Notes under the pieces: generated by a model
What the model was told of the DNA's origin: nothing
The model's input: the letters and a program-made list of their open reading frames with translations, nothing else
Database searches by the model: none
Made by a program: the position numbers and the translations under genes
Assembly (NCBI GenBank): GCA_964036275.1
Contig: OZ038434.1
Coordinates: forward strand, 26,023,413 to 26,087,412
Reading direction: 5' to 3'
DNA from: Litoditis marina
Taxonomy: Eukaryota; Nematoda; Chromadorea; Rhabditida; Rhabditidae
Length of the DNA stretch: 64,000 nt
Part shown: in pieces, positions 34,827-46,455 of the stretch
How the letters are laid out: each line of letters opens with the position of its first letter
How positions within the stretch are numbered: the stretch's first letter is position 1

Positions 34827-37800
34827 ACCTTGACCAGACAGCGAAACTCACAAATGAAGAATGAGGATATTGTACGTTGCACTTCGTACGTTGTTTCACG
34901 TTCGAGAATTCGAAAACGACTGAACGCACGTAACACGTGAAAAAACGTGAAAAAGTGTTCTTTTAGACTTTGTGTTTCGAGTTTTCGACGTTTTTTTACA
35001 TGTTTTCGTGACTTGTTACCACAAAACCTTGTGAACGAGAAATGGAAAAGAAAACTTTGCAAGAGAAGAGAGAAGAAATAGAACATAGCCTGTCGAATCA
35101 ACAAATTCTCATGACTTCAAACGCGACCCTACTCTCTGCTATTTTTGTTGAATACACGTAGATTCTGAAAAAAAAGGTTTTTTTTTGGGAAAGCGTCAAA
35201 CCAAGTACATTTTGCTCACGTCATAGAACAAAAACTGTACTTTTTGAAATCCTTCCAGTACTACACAAGAATTTAGCTTCACTCTGAGCGCAAAACTTTT
35301 TGCAGACGTTTCTGCACTTTAAAAGATTAGTGTCGACTATGTGTTTCGCGAAAAAAGAGATTCTGTCAGATCTCCCGAAATAAGGATTCCAGATCTGAGT
35401 CTCTGGATTTACACATTATTCCAGCATTACACGAGGGCGGTAGCAGACCCTCAAGAAGCTGATGAGATCCCGAGAATCACCTGAACTCCGCACCTACTCC
35501 CCATATCGGAAGACGGGAGGGTTATATTCCCGTCGCTTCGGGGTTTTAAGGTTATTCCCGTGGATACTTATGAGATGAAATGTGTGATTTTTGTGGAATA
35601 AATCTATTATTATTATTATTATTATCCCTTATGAGTAACAAGTGCTAATGAGATTGTGCTGCTTTTTATTCTAAAGCATTAGAAGTTTACGAGTGGCTCA
35701 CGAGGTGTTCATGAGATTCTCATGATTTTTTGCTACGCCCCAACGCCGCCAGAGAAGAATTTCGAGGACACGCAGATTGAAATGAAAGGTAGAAATTTTC
35801 TGTAAATGGTCTACAGAATTTATATCGAATTACGGGAAGTTTTGTGTGTTCAAGCACGTAGCGGAACACAACTGTGCTGACAAGTCAACTTTTCAACCAT
35901 TTGTCCAATTGTACGTTTAATTTTACTAGTTATTCTACATTTTATTGGATTTGTACCTCACATTATTCAGGAAAAAGACGTGGGCAGCTTTACCATAACA
36001 AGAATTGTATTCTGACAACCGATGATTAAATTGTTTTGGACTCAAAAACCACATTAGCGTAAACCACTGTCTTATGTAACATAAGATCTCGTAAACACTT
36101 TTCCCTCGAGCTGCCTATCTCTCCCAAATCCGCTGCAAAGAAAGTTCGAGCAAAGTTCGTCAAATGCGTCGTTCGTTGAGCGAAAAAGGTCTTTTTCGCA
36201 AACCGCTTCGAATGAGGTAAGTTTGACTTACGTAATGGAACAGAAAAATTCACCTTTATTCAAAATCTCACGTAATACTAAGGAGATTTCCGCTTCACTC
36301 TGAGTGCGTATGCTGGAGAATCTCGTCACCTTAATACCACCATGCTCCCTGCGTCTCTCGACTAACGCAATATCTCTGTGGGATGAGAGAGCAGATAAAT
36401 ATACTAGAAGTACATTCTATTGGGGAACTGCACTTTGTCATCGAATTTTTCTCGACTGTGCAAAGCCTAAGGTACCCCGGGATTTATTTTCCATTTTTTT
36501 CTCTTCTTTGAGGAATTCTGGCTCTCGGTATTCTTTTAAAAATTCCCCATAACAGATCATAACTTCTGTGAGCAGTTCAACAGAGTTGAAAACAGTGTTC
36601 AACCACAAACAGAATCACTCAAATAATTGATTTGATTCGATTTGTAACTAATACAGTTCGAAAAACAGACATGAACATGCTCACTCGGCGATAAATACGA
36701 AATACATTCCGAGAACTCAGGAATACATTGTTTTGGACTCAAAAACCACATCATGCGTAACCCCCACTCTCATTTAAGATGAGATATTGTAAACACTTTT
36801 CCCTCGCGCTGCCTATCTCTTCCAAATCCGCTGCAAATAAAATTCGAGCAAAGTTCTTCAAATGCGTAATTCGTTAAGCGGAAAGGTGCTGGGATTTTTC
36901 GCTCACCGCGTTAAGTAAAGTAAGTTCGGCTTACGTAATGGAACAAAAAATGTACTTTTCATTTGCAATCTCACGTAGAACTGAGATTTCTGTTTCACTC
37001 TGAGTGCGTATTCTAAAAATTCCGTCACCTCGATACCATGCTGCGACTGTTGAATTACGCACTAGGATGTATGGTGGGATGTAAAAACATATGATCTGCA
37101 TATTTTATGTTCTAGAAAACTAAGGTTAGGGTAGAAAGACTAAGATGCTCAGATATACAGGCTCTCGGCCTTTTTTTTCAAACTATCACTATTTTTGTCA
37201 GAAGATGGTCAGTTGCTCTTGATTTATTACGCATGTTAATACGAGAAAAAAAGTGATGAGAAGAGGTAGGAACAGAACAAAACGCAGAATAGTGACGTGA
37301 CGTGGGATTGAGCACAGCGCAACCACGAGCATAGTAACGATATATATGTTGGAATTGGGTTGGAGCCATTCCAACACAAAGTCTTTTTTATGGTTCTCAG
37401 AGGGTTTCTATATATAATAATATTTATTCCTTCAACCTTAAAGTAACAGCACATTATAATAATCTTATGTGAAAAAGGAATAAACTGAAAACCCTAAAGG
37501 GGTTCAACTGATGATGACCCATTCTTCTGAGAACAACACCAAAGTAGTCTTGAATCAGTGTCGAAACTATTTTGAGTCACATCTTTCACTGAGCACATAA
37601 TGTCCTAGTATCACTATCACAGATCACCATTTTTGTGTTCAGTTGAACAGAGACCGTAACTGTACAAAAACTTGTTCAATTCAATATACAACGAGCTTTT
37701 TCTCTCCCGTTTCGGTGTATTGTTGTGTTTTGTGAAGGTGCCGTTGGCAGCAAAAGGGCACTGGGACTTGAAGGAAAACATTCTTCTCTGCTATTCTCCA

Positions 37801-38060
37801 AGATAGCACAGGATAAAAGATAGAGATGAATAGAAATCGCTAGTGAAATTACTCGAATAATTGAATTGATTCGATTTGTAACTTATGGAGTTCAAAACCA
37901 AGATTTGGGCATGCTCCTATTCGATAAATACGAAATACATTCCGAGAACTCAGGAATACATTGTTTTGGGCTCAAAAACCACATCATGCGTAACCCACTC
38001 TCATTTGAGATTGGATCCCGTAAACACTTTTCCCTCGCTTGGCCTATCTCTTTTATCCGA
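34827..38060. other. gene-free stretch between the TTR gene and peptide gene E
   Basis: 35320-35400 is a copy of the 'attagtgt...cacggaaa' repeat. 35604-35625 is (ATT)n. 35640-35756 is a CTCATGAG MITE remnant. Three diverged direct copies of one repeat lie at about 36020-36260, 36720-37030 and 37860-38050 (shared 'tgttttggactcaaaaacca', 'gtaaacacttttccctcg'). 37490-37610 resembles 30774-30890. The third of the triple copies runs straight into the conserved upstream block of gene E. Confidence 0.55.
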
Positions 38061-38197
38061 CTTATCCCTAGTTTATAGTCCTTAACTGTTGAAGCGGCTT
38101 CCGAGGCTCAACCCCTTCTCTTTATAGACAGCCGCCACCACCTCAGAAACCATTGTACAGCTCATTCGGTGAGCACCAATTCCTCTCTCAACCATAA
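38061..38197 (+). promoter_or_regulatory. conserved upstream block of gene E
   Basis: Nearly identical over about 130 bases to the block upstream of A, including GTTTATAGTCCTTAACTG, GAAGCGGCTTCCGAGG, CTTTATAGACA, GCCGCCACCACCTCAG and TTCGGTGAGCACCAA. It is followed by the same AAT/ATT triplet run with a central ATCGAT as in A. Confidence 0.6.
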
Positions 38198-38242
38198 ATA
38201 ATAATAATAATATCGATTATTATTATTGTCTCAATCAGAATT

Positions 38243-38892
38243 ATGCGAGTTCTTATGCAACTTCTTCTTATTCTTCTCGCAGTCAATTGCGCTGGAGCCA
38301 TCGTTTGGCACAAAATCAGGAAACATCATCAAAAGTGAGTTCTTTACTCGAAAACTCGTGCTCATGAGATCCTTCCGAAAGGTATAGAGAAGAAGGCTTT
38401 TTAGATGCTCGTGAGATAGATTTTTATAATGAATTTCCAACTATTTGCGCAACGTCCAGTAGATTGAAAATCATTTCGACTGCCTACATCACATTTAGTA
38501 AACGTCCTATAATTTTCAGAAAGACAAACACCTTACATGGTTTTCTCTCTCAGTACCGCTGTACACAACACTAGTCACTAAAAACGCAGTTAAACTAGTT
38601 TATTTCAGTTCTCAAGACTGAAGTTTAACTTTCTAGTACATTTGTTAGATAATAGGGTCAGGAAGTGGTATCTAGTTTTAATATATTATGTTCATTTACT
38701 GTTGTTTCCAGAGTCCGAAGTTTCGACCGATTCTGTTTTTTCTCGCCCACCCAATGCTCTTTTCTGAAGTATTCTCCATTCAACGATGATCGATTTCCAA
38801 TTCAGGAAATGTTGAACACTCCCAGTCCCAAACAATTTAGAAAGTTCAATGAACACTTCTTTTTACCGAAAGTCAGAATCAACCTTACTTAA
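38243..38892 (+). CDS. peptide gene E: secreted allatostatin-C-like ring peptide precursor
   Basis: Exon 1 is 38243-38334 (donor GTGAGT) and exon 2 is 38712-38892 (acceptor TGTTTCCAG), joined in phase 2, giving 90 residues. The signal peptide begins M-R-V-L-M-Q, with a Leu-rich core ending C-A-G-A. The basic segment is I-V-W-H-K-I-R-K-H-H-Q-K. Exon 2 reads V-R-S-F-D-R-F-C-F-F-S-P-T-Q-C-S-F-L-K, then a linker with N-D-D-R-F-P-I-Q, and the tail K-F-N-E-H-F-F-L-P-K-V-R-I-N-L-T. Relative to A, one codon is lost in the linker. An acceptor-like CTCAATCAG lies four bases before the ATG. It lies about 18 kb from the A-D cluster but is closest to A in its upstream block, so it probably arose by inverted transposition or duplication. 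Role as for A: secreted peptide, receptor unknown. Confidence 0.8.
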
Positions 38893-38961
38893 ACATCATT
38901 TCAAGTCTTTTTGTAATAATAGTGGTAAATTTGCTTGTTTTCGATTTCGGGTTTGGAAGTT

Positions 38962-38994
38962 GCTTTACCGGAAGTCAGAATCAACCTTACTTAA
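38962..38994 (+). repeat. duplicate of the last codons of gene E
   Basis: The text 'ttaccg(a/g)aagtcagaatcaaccttacttaaa', encoding the last residues and stop of gene E, appears again about 100 bases downstream. It immediately abuts the left arm of the inverted repeat at 38994. Confidence 0.7.
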
Positions 38995-39324
38995 ATTAGT
39001 ATAAAAAACGAGTGTAAAGAAAGTAAAGATTAGTTTTGGATAATTATGTACAAGAAATATAAAAGAAGTCCAATAAAAATATTTTGAGGAAAACTCTAAT
39101 CTCGCTCGGTTTAGAATTTCAAAAAAAGGATACCGAGTTTTTGGTTGTCGGAAGAAAACTTCTGACTGCGACTCACAATAATCTAGCTTATACTCCGTTG
39201 TTTTCAGGAGAAGCGAGATTAGAATTTTCCTCAAAATATTTTTATTGGACTTCTTTTATATTTCTTGTACATAATTATCCAAAACTAATCTTTACTTTCT
39301 TTACACTCGTTTTTTATACTAATT
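38994..39324 (+). mobile_element. 331-bp foldback with 113-bp arms next to gene E
   Basis: Left arm 38994-39106 and right arm 39212-39324 are reverse complements with only one or two mismatches; the loop is about 105 bases. Its transcript would form a long hairpin. It sits inside an apparent insertion that separates gene E from its own 3' UTR homology at 40139. Confidence 0.85.
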
Positions 39325-39498
39325 GAACTCTTTTTCTATGGTTACGAAGTAACGCTCATTTTTGATAAAAATTATATTTTTGAACAATAAGCTAAACAAG
39401 GAATGTTATGTTTTTCTATTGGAGTTTTAAACCGTGCCGTAATGCAGAACGTTTGGTGTAGTTGTAACTTCGTTCAAGTGATAGCAAATTTTCCACTC

Positions 39499-39571
39499 TA
39501 GACTCCAGGCAGGAATCGAACCTTCGTTCGCTGTGCGTGAATAGAGCATTTATCCAATCCGCCAATCAGAC
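39499..39571 (-). pseudogene. tRNA-like fragment
   Basis: The minus strand shows TGGCGGATTGGATAAATGC (A-box-like) and GGTTCGATTCC (consensus B box), with four of five T-stem pairs. The acceptor and anticodon stems do not pair, and I cannot assign an anticodon. Best read as a tRNA-derived remnant. Confidence 0.4.
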
Positions 39572-40092
39572 ATGTGAATAGGAGTGAAAACCAAGCTGTA
39601 CCCGCCTGTCATGAGTTCTTCATTGAAAAACGTTTTTCTACTACACGTTAAACTCTTCTTTCATTTTTATTTTGACGAAACCGGTCTGTCCATGATTTTT
39701 TGCGAGACCATTTTCGGCTCTCTCACACGTAATATTCAAATTTCAGACATACCTGGAAAATACGTATATCTCAACTTTTTTAGAGCTTTTCAATAATGTA
39801 AAAATTTTGGGAATAAGTTAATTTTGTTGAAAACTATGCCGAGATTTGAGGAGGCGGACACTTTTGTCGCCGGCGCCGCCGCCGCCGCCCCGCACGGAAG
39901 CCATTTTTGCGAGACGTTGGGCCCTCTAACTCCTCTCAACAAATAACTACTTGGAAAGCGAACTTGGTATCTTGTAGACGTGTTGCCCTTCAGTGATTCA
40001 TGCAAAAATCTAAGAAAATGGTCGACGTACTTTGAAGAAAATTGTAATAATCTGTTTTGTAATGTCTGCAGACCTTTGAACAAAAACTAATC

Positions 40093-40115
40093 TGCGCAGC
40101 GCTCCGCGCTGCGCA
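40093..40115. repeat. GC-rich hairpin
   Basis: TGCGCAGCG and CGCTGCGCA form a perfect short stem in AT-rich surroundings. A related 'gcgcgcagcgcgaagcgctg' lies near 58385. Confidence 0.6.
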
Positions 40116-40138
40116 CGATACAGTTTTTTTCAACAACC

Positions 40139-40356
40139 TTGTAATACTAAAGTTGCTTGTTTTTGAGTTTCATCTAGGCTTTAGTCATAGTAGAAACGGG
40201 ATACTATTGTAGACCGCGCTTTGGCTGTAGACATTTTTAAATATGCTGATTCTTTTAAAATAAACATCGTTTGGTGGATTGTTGTATCCTATTCTATCAT
40301 AGTATATTACCAATTTTTCTTGATGATTGTTGTTGTACATAGTTTTGGCTAATAAA
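40139..40356 (+). other. displaced 3' UTR homology of gene E with AATAAA
   Basis: Matches the sequence downstream of D (about 19985-20280) in order: a 'ttgtaat' stretch, 'tttcat...ta(g/a)', 'tatattacca', 'tgtacata' and 'ttggctaat'. It ends with AATAAA at 40351-40356, plus another at 40259-40264. In D it follows the stop directly; in E it lies about 1.25 kb away. Confidence 0.5.
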
Positions 40357-41509
40357 TGTTTATAAATGGAAATTTTCGATTTTGTAGTTCATGGCGACAG
40401 TTACAAACCCACTTGAATGGTTACAGAATTAAACAAAAAGAAACTCACGGAGCGAAAAAAAGAGACAATTTCTTAGCCTAGAGATTGCAGAAGCTGCTTT
40501 TTTTGCAGCAGATCTTTTCTGTACTTTAACACCTCCTTCACGGAAACAAAGATATAGGATTCTGCCAGACTTCTCGGAAACAGAATTTCTGTGAGGGGCA
40601 TTTGTATTCGGGGCTGGGAGGCTTCCAAGGAGATGTTTGGACGCACGGTGCTGTTCCATGTTATTCAATTTACAGGAAACTGCATGAAAAGAGTATCTTT
40701 CTTCTAACTACCTTTTCAAATCAAGACTTCACGTGCTCGACGGAAGGCAAGTCAGTGACTGCTCATTGGAATACTCATGCATACGGCATCAGAGCACATT
40801 TCATATCAGTTTGGGTCGGTTTAAAGCGCATTCAAGTGTTTTTTTTTTCTGCAAATTGCACCAAATTTAGTCCGAAATGCAAATAAAAAACCCAAGCAAG
40901 CAACGAACACATTCTCAATACTGCGTAGAGATTATAACAGCGCGAAAAAAAATGATTCTTCAAACTGAGAGACGTTCTTTTTTTTTGCAGAGTTTTCTGC
41001 ACTATGAAAGATTAGTGTCCACCATTTCTTTCACGGAGAAAGATCTAGGATTCTGTCAGATTTCACGGAAAGAGGATTTATGTGATGCGCAGTGGAATTT
41101 CTGATGAATTGTAGAACGTGTTGTGTATTTGGGGTTAGAAGGCTAGACGCACGGGGTGCAGATCACTGTTGGGGTACCAAGCCGTGTTAGCTGTTCAGCA
41201 CCCCATGAGCATTATATTTGGCATCGTAACAATCAGTTCACTTCAAAACCACAGGAGAGACCTCATGAGCAACATCTCATCAACTTCTCATGAGATTCTA
41301 TTCACTGCTATGCTACAACATTGGAAGTTCACGAGTGGCTCATGAGGCGTTCATGAGACACTCATGAGAATATTATATGAACCTCTTATGAGGTTAGATG
41401 GACTGCTACGCCGCCTGCGTTTAACGTACTATCTCGCCGGTTTGGAAGAACTTTCGTAAAATAGTAAATAGGTGAAACGCAGAGGTATAGCTCATGAAGT
41501 GCTGACCTG

Positions 41510-41627
41510 AGGCCGTTTGCAAGAAACATCCCGGGCCGGGTTGGGATGCTATCCCGAGCTGAATTGGCCGGGAAATAGCTCGAGATATCATCCCAACCCG
41601 GCCCGGGATGTTCCATGCATACGGCCT
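41510..41627 (+). mobile_element. 118-bp foldback (CTG duplication), copy 1
   Basis: Arms built on AGGCCGTNTGCATGAAACAT and CATCCCGGGCCGGGTTGGG form a near-complete palindrome. CTG flanks both sides (41507-41509, 41628-41630). The same element, also 118 bp and CTG-flanked, is at 55498-55615. Confidence 0.85.
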
Positions 41628-41717
41628 CTGCTCTCAATTTGCGAAGAATTACCCAAAAGAAAACTATAGGAGTGGATTCAGTTTGATGAGTTGCAGTCTG
41701 ATCTTTATACACATCAG

Positions 41718-41887
41718 GGTACGTATGCTAGAAGATCCCGGCCCCTTCATCCCATCCTGCGTCTCCTCATACATACGCTATTTCTCTGCTCTTACTTCCC
41801 TCCGGGATGTAAGAGACAAGAAATAGTGAGGGAGAGCGAGAGACGCAGGATGGGATAAAGGGGCCGGGATCTTCTAGCATACGTACT
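41718..41887 (+). mobile_element. 170-bp foldback (CAG duplication)
   Basis: Termini GGTACGTATGCTAGAAGATC and the reverse complement of AGTACGTATGCTAGAAGATC. Internal arms include CCCGGCCCCTT and CATCCTGCGTCTC. CAG flanks both sides (41715-41717, 41888-41890). Only 90 bases from the preceding foldback. Confidence 0.85.
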
Positions 41888-43313
41888 CAGATATTGTGAG
41901 TTGAAACGCGGTAAATCAAACTACAAACACAGCAGATCCGACCAGCAGCTATCCATTCCGTGCACTATTGCACGGTCCATTCTTGAATTCTCTCTTTCCA
42001 TTTTCCTCTTCTTCCCCTCTCTTTTCCTCGCTCTTTCTCTCTCTCTCTCTCTTTTTCTCTCTCTCTCTCTCTTTCATTTTGCAACAACATAACATAGCCG
42101 CAAACACCACCTTAGCATGAAACAATAACACTTTAATACTTCCTAGACGTATACGAAATGCGAAGAAAATCGGATTTTAATGTTTTGATATCAAAAACCA
42201 AATTCCCTAATTTCAGACGTAATGAACATCATTTTGGTAAACAACTGTGAGCAATTTTCCTAGAAAACCAAGCTGATCTCGGGTTTGTAGTCATTATTTT
42301 TCTAAGAAGCTCAACCCTCTGTTTTGATGTACTTTTACACTCCGTGGACTAAGTTGTGGATCACATTTACGAGCCGAGGTAAAATATTATGACGTTTCAA
42401 AAAAGAAATTTAAGATTTACGCGCTGGTTTGGGTAGGTCAAAAACGAAATGTTTTTATTTTATTTTCGAGTGACTGTAATCGTTGGCGGCATTGGCGGCA
42501 CCTACACTTGCAAACGTGGTAGGTCAAAACACACCGTCTGCGCTTGACTTCAGAATAATGTACCCTTTACTCTGAAACAATGTGTCTACCAGATTTGCAG
42601 GCAAAACACCATGACAAATTGATACATTGCGTTTTGGTATCATTTTTCCTGGCAAATCTGCCAGCAAATAGGAGGTCGCAAATCTACCAGCAAATCAATG
42701 ACGCGTGGCAATTGAAATCTACCAGAAAACTTGTCGCACTTTTTGAAACCAATTATATTTTAGAAAGCCATAAAAACAACATATTTATTCGTACAAACAA
42801 CAACAATAATATTCATGTCGGAAATTATTGAGAATCTTGCGAGAAAAGAATAATTAACTTAAAATGACACAAAAAGATCAAAAAAAGCTAATATCAACAA
42901 TTTTTACGAATATGATTAAGAAAAATGACAATGGTAACTTGGTAACCGGTAAACAGAGTTATTTGAATAGGTTGTGACTTTCGCGAAAATCAAACTTGTC
43001 TGAGACACATGAATCAATTAACAAAAAGTGGAATGGAATAGGTATAGGAAGCAGAGAGTATTTTTATGTAGTAGTCTTGCATGGTGGGGAAGAATCTCAA
43101 ACACTATACAAACAAAACATCAAGGTTCATAATTGAACACGTAAGGGACACACTGAATATACTTCAGAACGGAGTAATTGTTTAGGGAACGTGAAATGTG
43201 CCGAAAATAGACTAATTTTATTGTTTTCGGTGAGAAAGTAGTCCATTTCTCTTTCGAAGGAAGGAAGGAACTAAATGAACTTTGAAAAGTATAACGATAT
43301 TCACGAAAATTAC

Positions 43314-43417
43314 CAACAAGTAGTCTGAAGAAATTCCCCCAGAGAAACAAAGACGAGGTAAGAATCCTGAAGTGGCATCTTGCCACAGAAGTCCAAGTCC
43401 GCCTTTTTCGAGATCAC
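43314..43417 (-). CDS. isolated exon-like segment
   Basis: On the minus strand an acceptor (GGTTTTTACAG) precedes 104 bases that are open in a frame reading G-D-L-E-K-G-G-L-G-L-L-W-Q-D-A-T-S. It ends at a possible donor (GTTG|GTAATT). G+C is higher than in the surroundings. No neighbouring exon can be joined to it and no family is recognised. It could be a captured fragment. Confidence 0.2.
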
Positions 43418-44471
43418 CTGTAAAAACCACAGTTAAAAAAACACAGGACGTGAAGTGGCATCCACTATTCCACTTATTGAAATCAGCAATGAGAACTCAC
43501 TTACATATTAAAACACGTCAAAAACAACCATGAACCAAGATTATGTAGTGAACCACCAGTTCAGACACAGTAAAGAGCAAGTAAGAGAGATGAGGGAGAG
43601 AGGGAAAGAGATGAGAAGATGAAGATATAAAGGTAGGCAGAAAGAGAGAGAGAGATAGAAAAAGAAGGAAGAGGATATACATAGGAACTACACTCTTTCC
43701 CACTATGCTCACTTTTACTTAGTACCTTTACATGTATGATTGGCCAGTGCATTCACCGCCAAGGGCCTCTTATCATAGATAAAATAGTTCCATGACAGTG
43801 CAACTAAAATTAAAAAAAGGGTATCACACTTCACACCCCTACAAAACTGATTATTTTTCTCGTTTTTCGCGTTTCAAACAGTTTCGGTTCTGAAAACGAG
43901 CGTAAGTTCCAGAAAAGGTTTGGAAATGTGCATGGGCCAGCGCCGTTTTGACGTGGTATTTTACATATGCCTCTTATTTCTTCAAAATTCTCGCTTTTGT
44001 TCGCGAGTCGCAACCCCCACCCCGCCCCTTTTTGTAAGGGGCCTTGGCGGTGTATGACACAGTCATCTTGTCATCTATGTAAAAGTTCATGATCAGTGAA
44101 TACTACGATCATCTTGAACTTTTTAGGTGTAAGAACCAGTGAAGTGTCTGACAATGAATACCAAACCAACCTCTATCTTTTAATCTACCCGGGTCTCCCT
44201 TCTCGAAGTCGAAGTACTGACGTAGCTACCTGACGCTCGGCTGCCTTCTATTGTGTCCACTGCAAATGTAACAATTTAATGTGAAAAAAAACGACTTTGA
44301 GAGAATAATAGTCATACATCATACTCCGTCCAACGTGGCCGAATTTTGACGATTTTGTTTACACTTAAACAAAAACAACTATAATCCCGATATTTCGCGC
44401 TAATTTTCACGATATTGGCGAAAATGGAACCTGTTTATACAAGTTTTGACTACCAAACAGTCAACTTTACT

Positions 44472-44491
44472 GGGGGGGGGGGGGGGGGGGG
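44472..44491 (+). repeat. G20 homopolymer
   Basis: Twenty consecutive G. Confidence 0.9.
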
Positions 44492-44616
44492 TAATGCTTG
44501 TAGCGGTCGCGTGTGAAACTAGTTCGAGATCATTAGTCATTTATTGAACTGAAATCATAATCTTACACATGCTTAGATCGAAAAACAGAGTCCTATTTGT
44601 AAAATAGGCAAACTTT

Positions 44617-44735
44617 ACGCGTCGAACGCATCAATGAGTGTGTCAATTACTGTCGGCCGCGGCCCAACCCATCTAGCAAACGCTTGATTAATCTTCAGCA
44701 ATAATGATTTGAGTGTACAGTATTCTGTATATAAC
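44617..44735 (-). CDS. isolated exon-like segment ending in a stop
   Basis: On the minus strand an acceptor-like TTATATACAG is followed by an open frame whose end reads F-A-R-W-V-G-P-R-P-T-V-I-D-T-L-I-D-A-F-D-A before TAA. Composition and G+C are more protein-like than in the flanks. I recognise no family and see no exon to join it to. Confidence 0.2.
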
Positions 44736-45379
44736 AACGAGGCAATGGGATATAACACAACTATAAAACACTCACGTTTACTTCTCTCACTGAAGGCCTG
44801 CAGCTGCGCAGAGCGCAGTAAAGCGACGAAAATCAGGAAAATCTCAACTCTCACCAGTCTGAAGTCTACCTTCGTGCCGTGTAGCCTGGAATTAATAGGC
44901 ATACGCATATGTCACAACGTAGTTTAGGTTGTGCGATCATGATCAGCACAGTAGGCGACTAATTACTAGATTTGAGGTATCTCAAAAGATTCGTTCCTGA
45001 AGAACAGCACTAACAACCATACCCCAGTAAGGTCCGACTAAGCTACAAAAAGTAGGCCGTTTTCAGATGTAAACACGTGAAAATTAACAATTTTTCATCA
45101 AAAGTAGACCGTTTGTCTTCTTTTCGGCTAAAAAGTAGTCCGTTTTATATTTTTTCTGACTATTCGGACAACTTTACTGTTGTATGGTAACAACCAAGCC
45201 TGACCATGCGTGCCATCAAGAAGTTGGGAGAGGGTGTACCGTGTACGAAGTAACGCAACTTTGGTTTCCGGTTCTCAACAAAAATGTAATATGTCCAGGC
45301 ATGTCCGTCATAATTGCTAGTTTGCGAGTTAAGAGCAAACACGGGAAAATTGAAGTATCGCCCCCCACTTTAGTTGAGT

Positions 45380-45459
45380 CCCCCCCCCCCCCCCCCCCCT
45401 AGCACTTCAACCCCCCACCCAAGCTAAAACCTGAAAATCTAGGAGAGGGGGGGGGGGGG
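45380..45459 (+). repeat. C20 and G13 runs
   Basis: C20 at 45380-45399 and G13 at 45447-45459, 47 bases apart and complementary, so this DNA could fold or form triplex structures. Confidence 0.85.
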
Positions 45460-46320
45460 TCAAAAATCAACTTCGACATTTACTGTTTACCTGGGTCGGC
45501 GGTGGGTAGAACTTCAATGGTGGGTCAAACTTCAACGAGTGGGGGGCTGAACTTCAATACCGGAAATGTTTACTTTTTACCCCCCACCCTCAAACGTTCG
45601 TATTGCAGGTGATAAATTGCATTATCACCCCCCGGTGGGGGGGGTCAAACTACAATTCCTCAAACGCAATACAATTTCAGAAAGGTGGGTAAAAAGTCAA
45701 TGTTCCCCAACTAAAAGATATGCTGAGCAGCACCCGGTGCTTCATTGCTTTTGCACCAGTTCAGAGACGAGAAATTTCCGAATTAGGGACTTCTTTTATT
45801 GAAATTTCAGTGACTATCCGGTTAACTCTACTGCAGAAAGTCCCTTCTTAGGCAAGCTCAACAACATAAACTTATAGCGGAGGACAATTTATTCATAGCT
45901 CAGAATATTGTTAATGTATTTTAAAAATTGAAAAGACAATAAAACTGATTGTTTTCGACAGTCAGACCAGACCAGGTGTTTGAAACGCACACGTTTGCGC
46001 CAGTTTTGGCTAAACGAGCCATTTTTATCTTAAAGAATCCCTTTTGTGAGAAAATATACTAGACAGTAGAACCAACCTTTTCCTTTTAAGAGAATATTGG
46101 GGAGCCTTCCAAACGATGGATACCAGACAATAGACGAATCATAAATGTTTAGCTTCTAGCTTCACGGCGAAACCTCGCTGACACTCGACATGGGAACCCG
46201 TCTTGCGGCAGGCACGGCAGACTGTACCCGAAAACAACCTAGAACAATAAAAACATGACAAAAAAAGTTCAAGAGAAAATTAAAATACAGCAGGTTATGT
46301 AGGAAACCAGCTCATTACAG

Positions 46321-46455
46321 TGGCCGTATTCACCAATGTCCCGGGAAGCTAAAATACCTTCCCGCGGGTAGAGCACGAAAATAGTGTGCTGGTGAGGAGG
46401 GTCCAGAGGCGCGGGAAGCTTTTTCACCTTCCCGGGATATTGGTGAATACGGCCA
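46321..46455 (+). mobile_element. 135-bp foldback (CAG duplication)
   Basis: Termini TGGCCGTATTCACCAATGTC and the reverse complement of TGGCCGTATTCACCAATATC, with CCCGGGAAG inside each arm. CAG flanks both sides (46318-46320, 46456-46458). Confidence 0.85.

Noticed and set aside
36020..38050. CRISPR-like regular repeats
   Set aside because: The repeats are few, long, diverged and irregularly spaced, in a eukaryotic context; they are dispersed transposon-type repeats.
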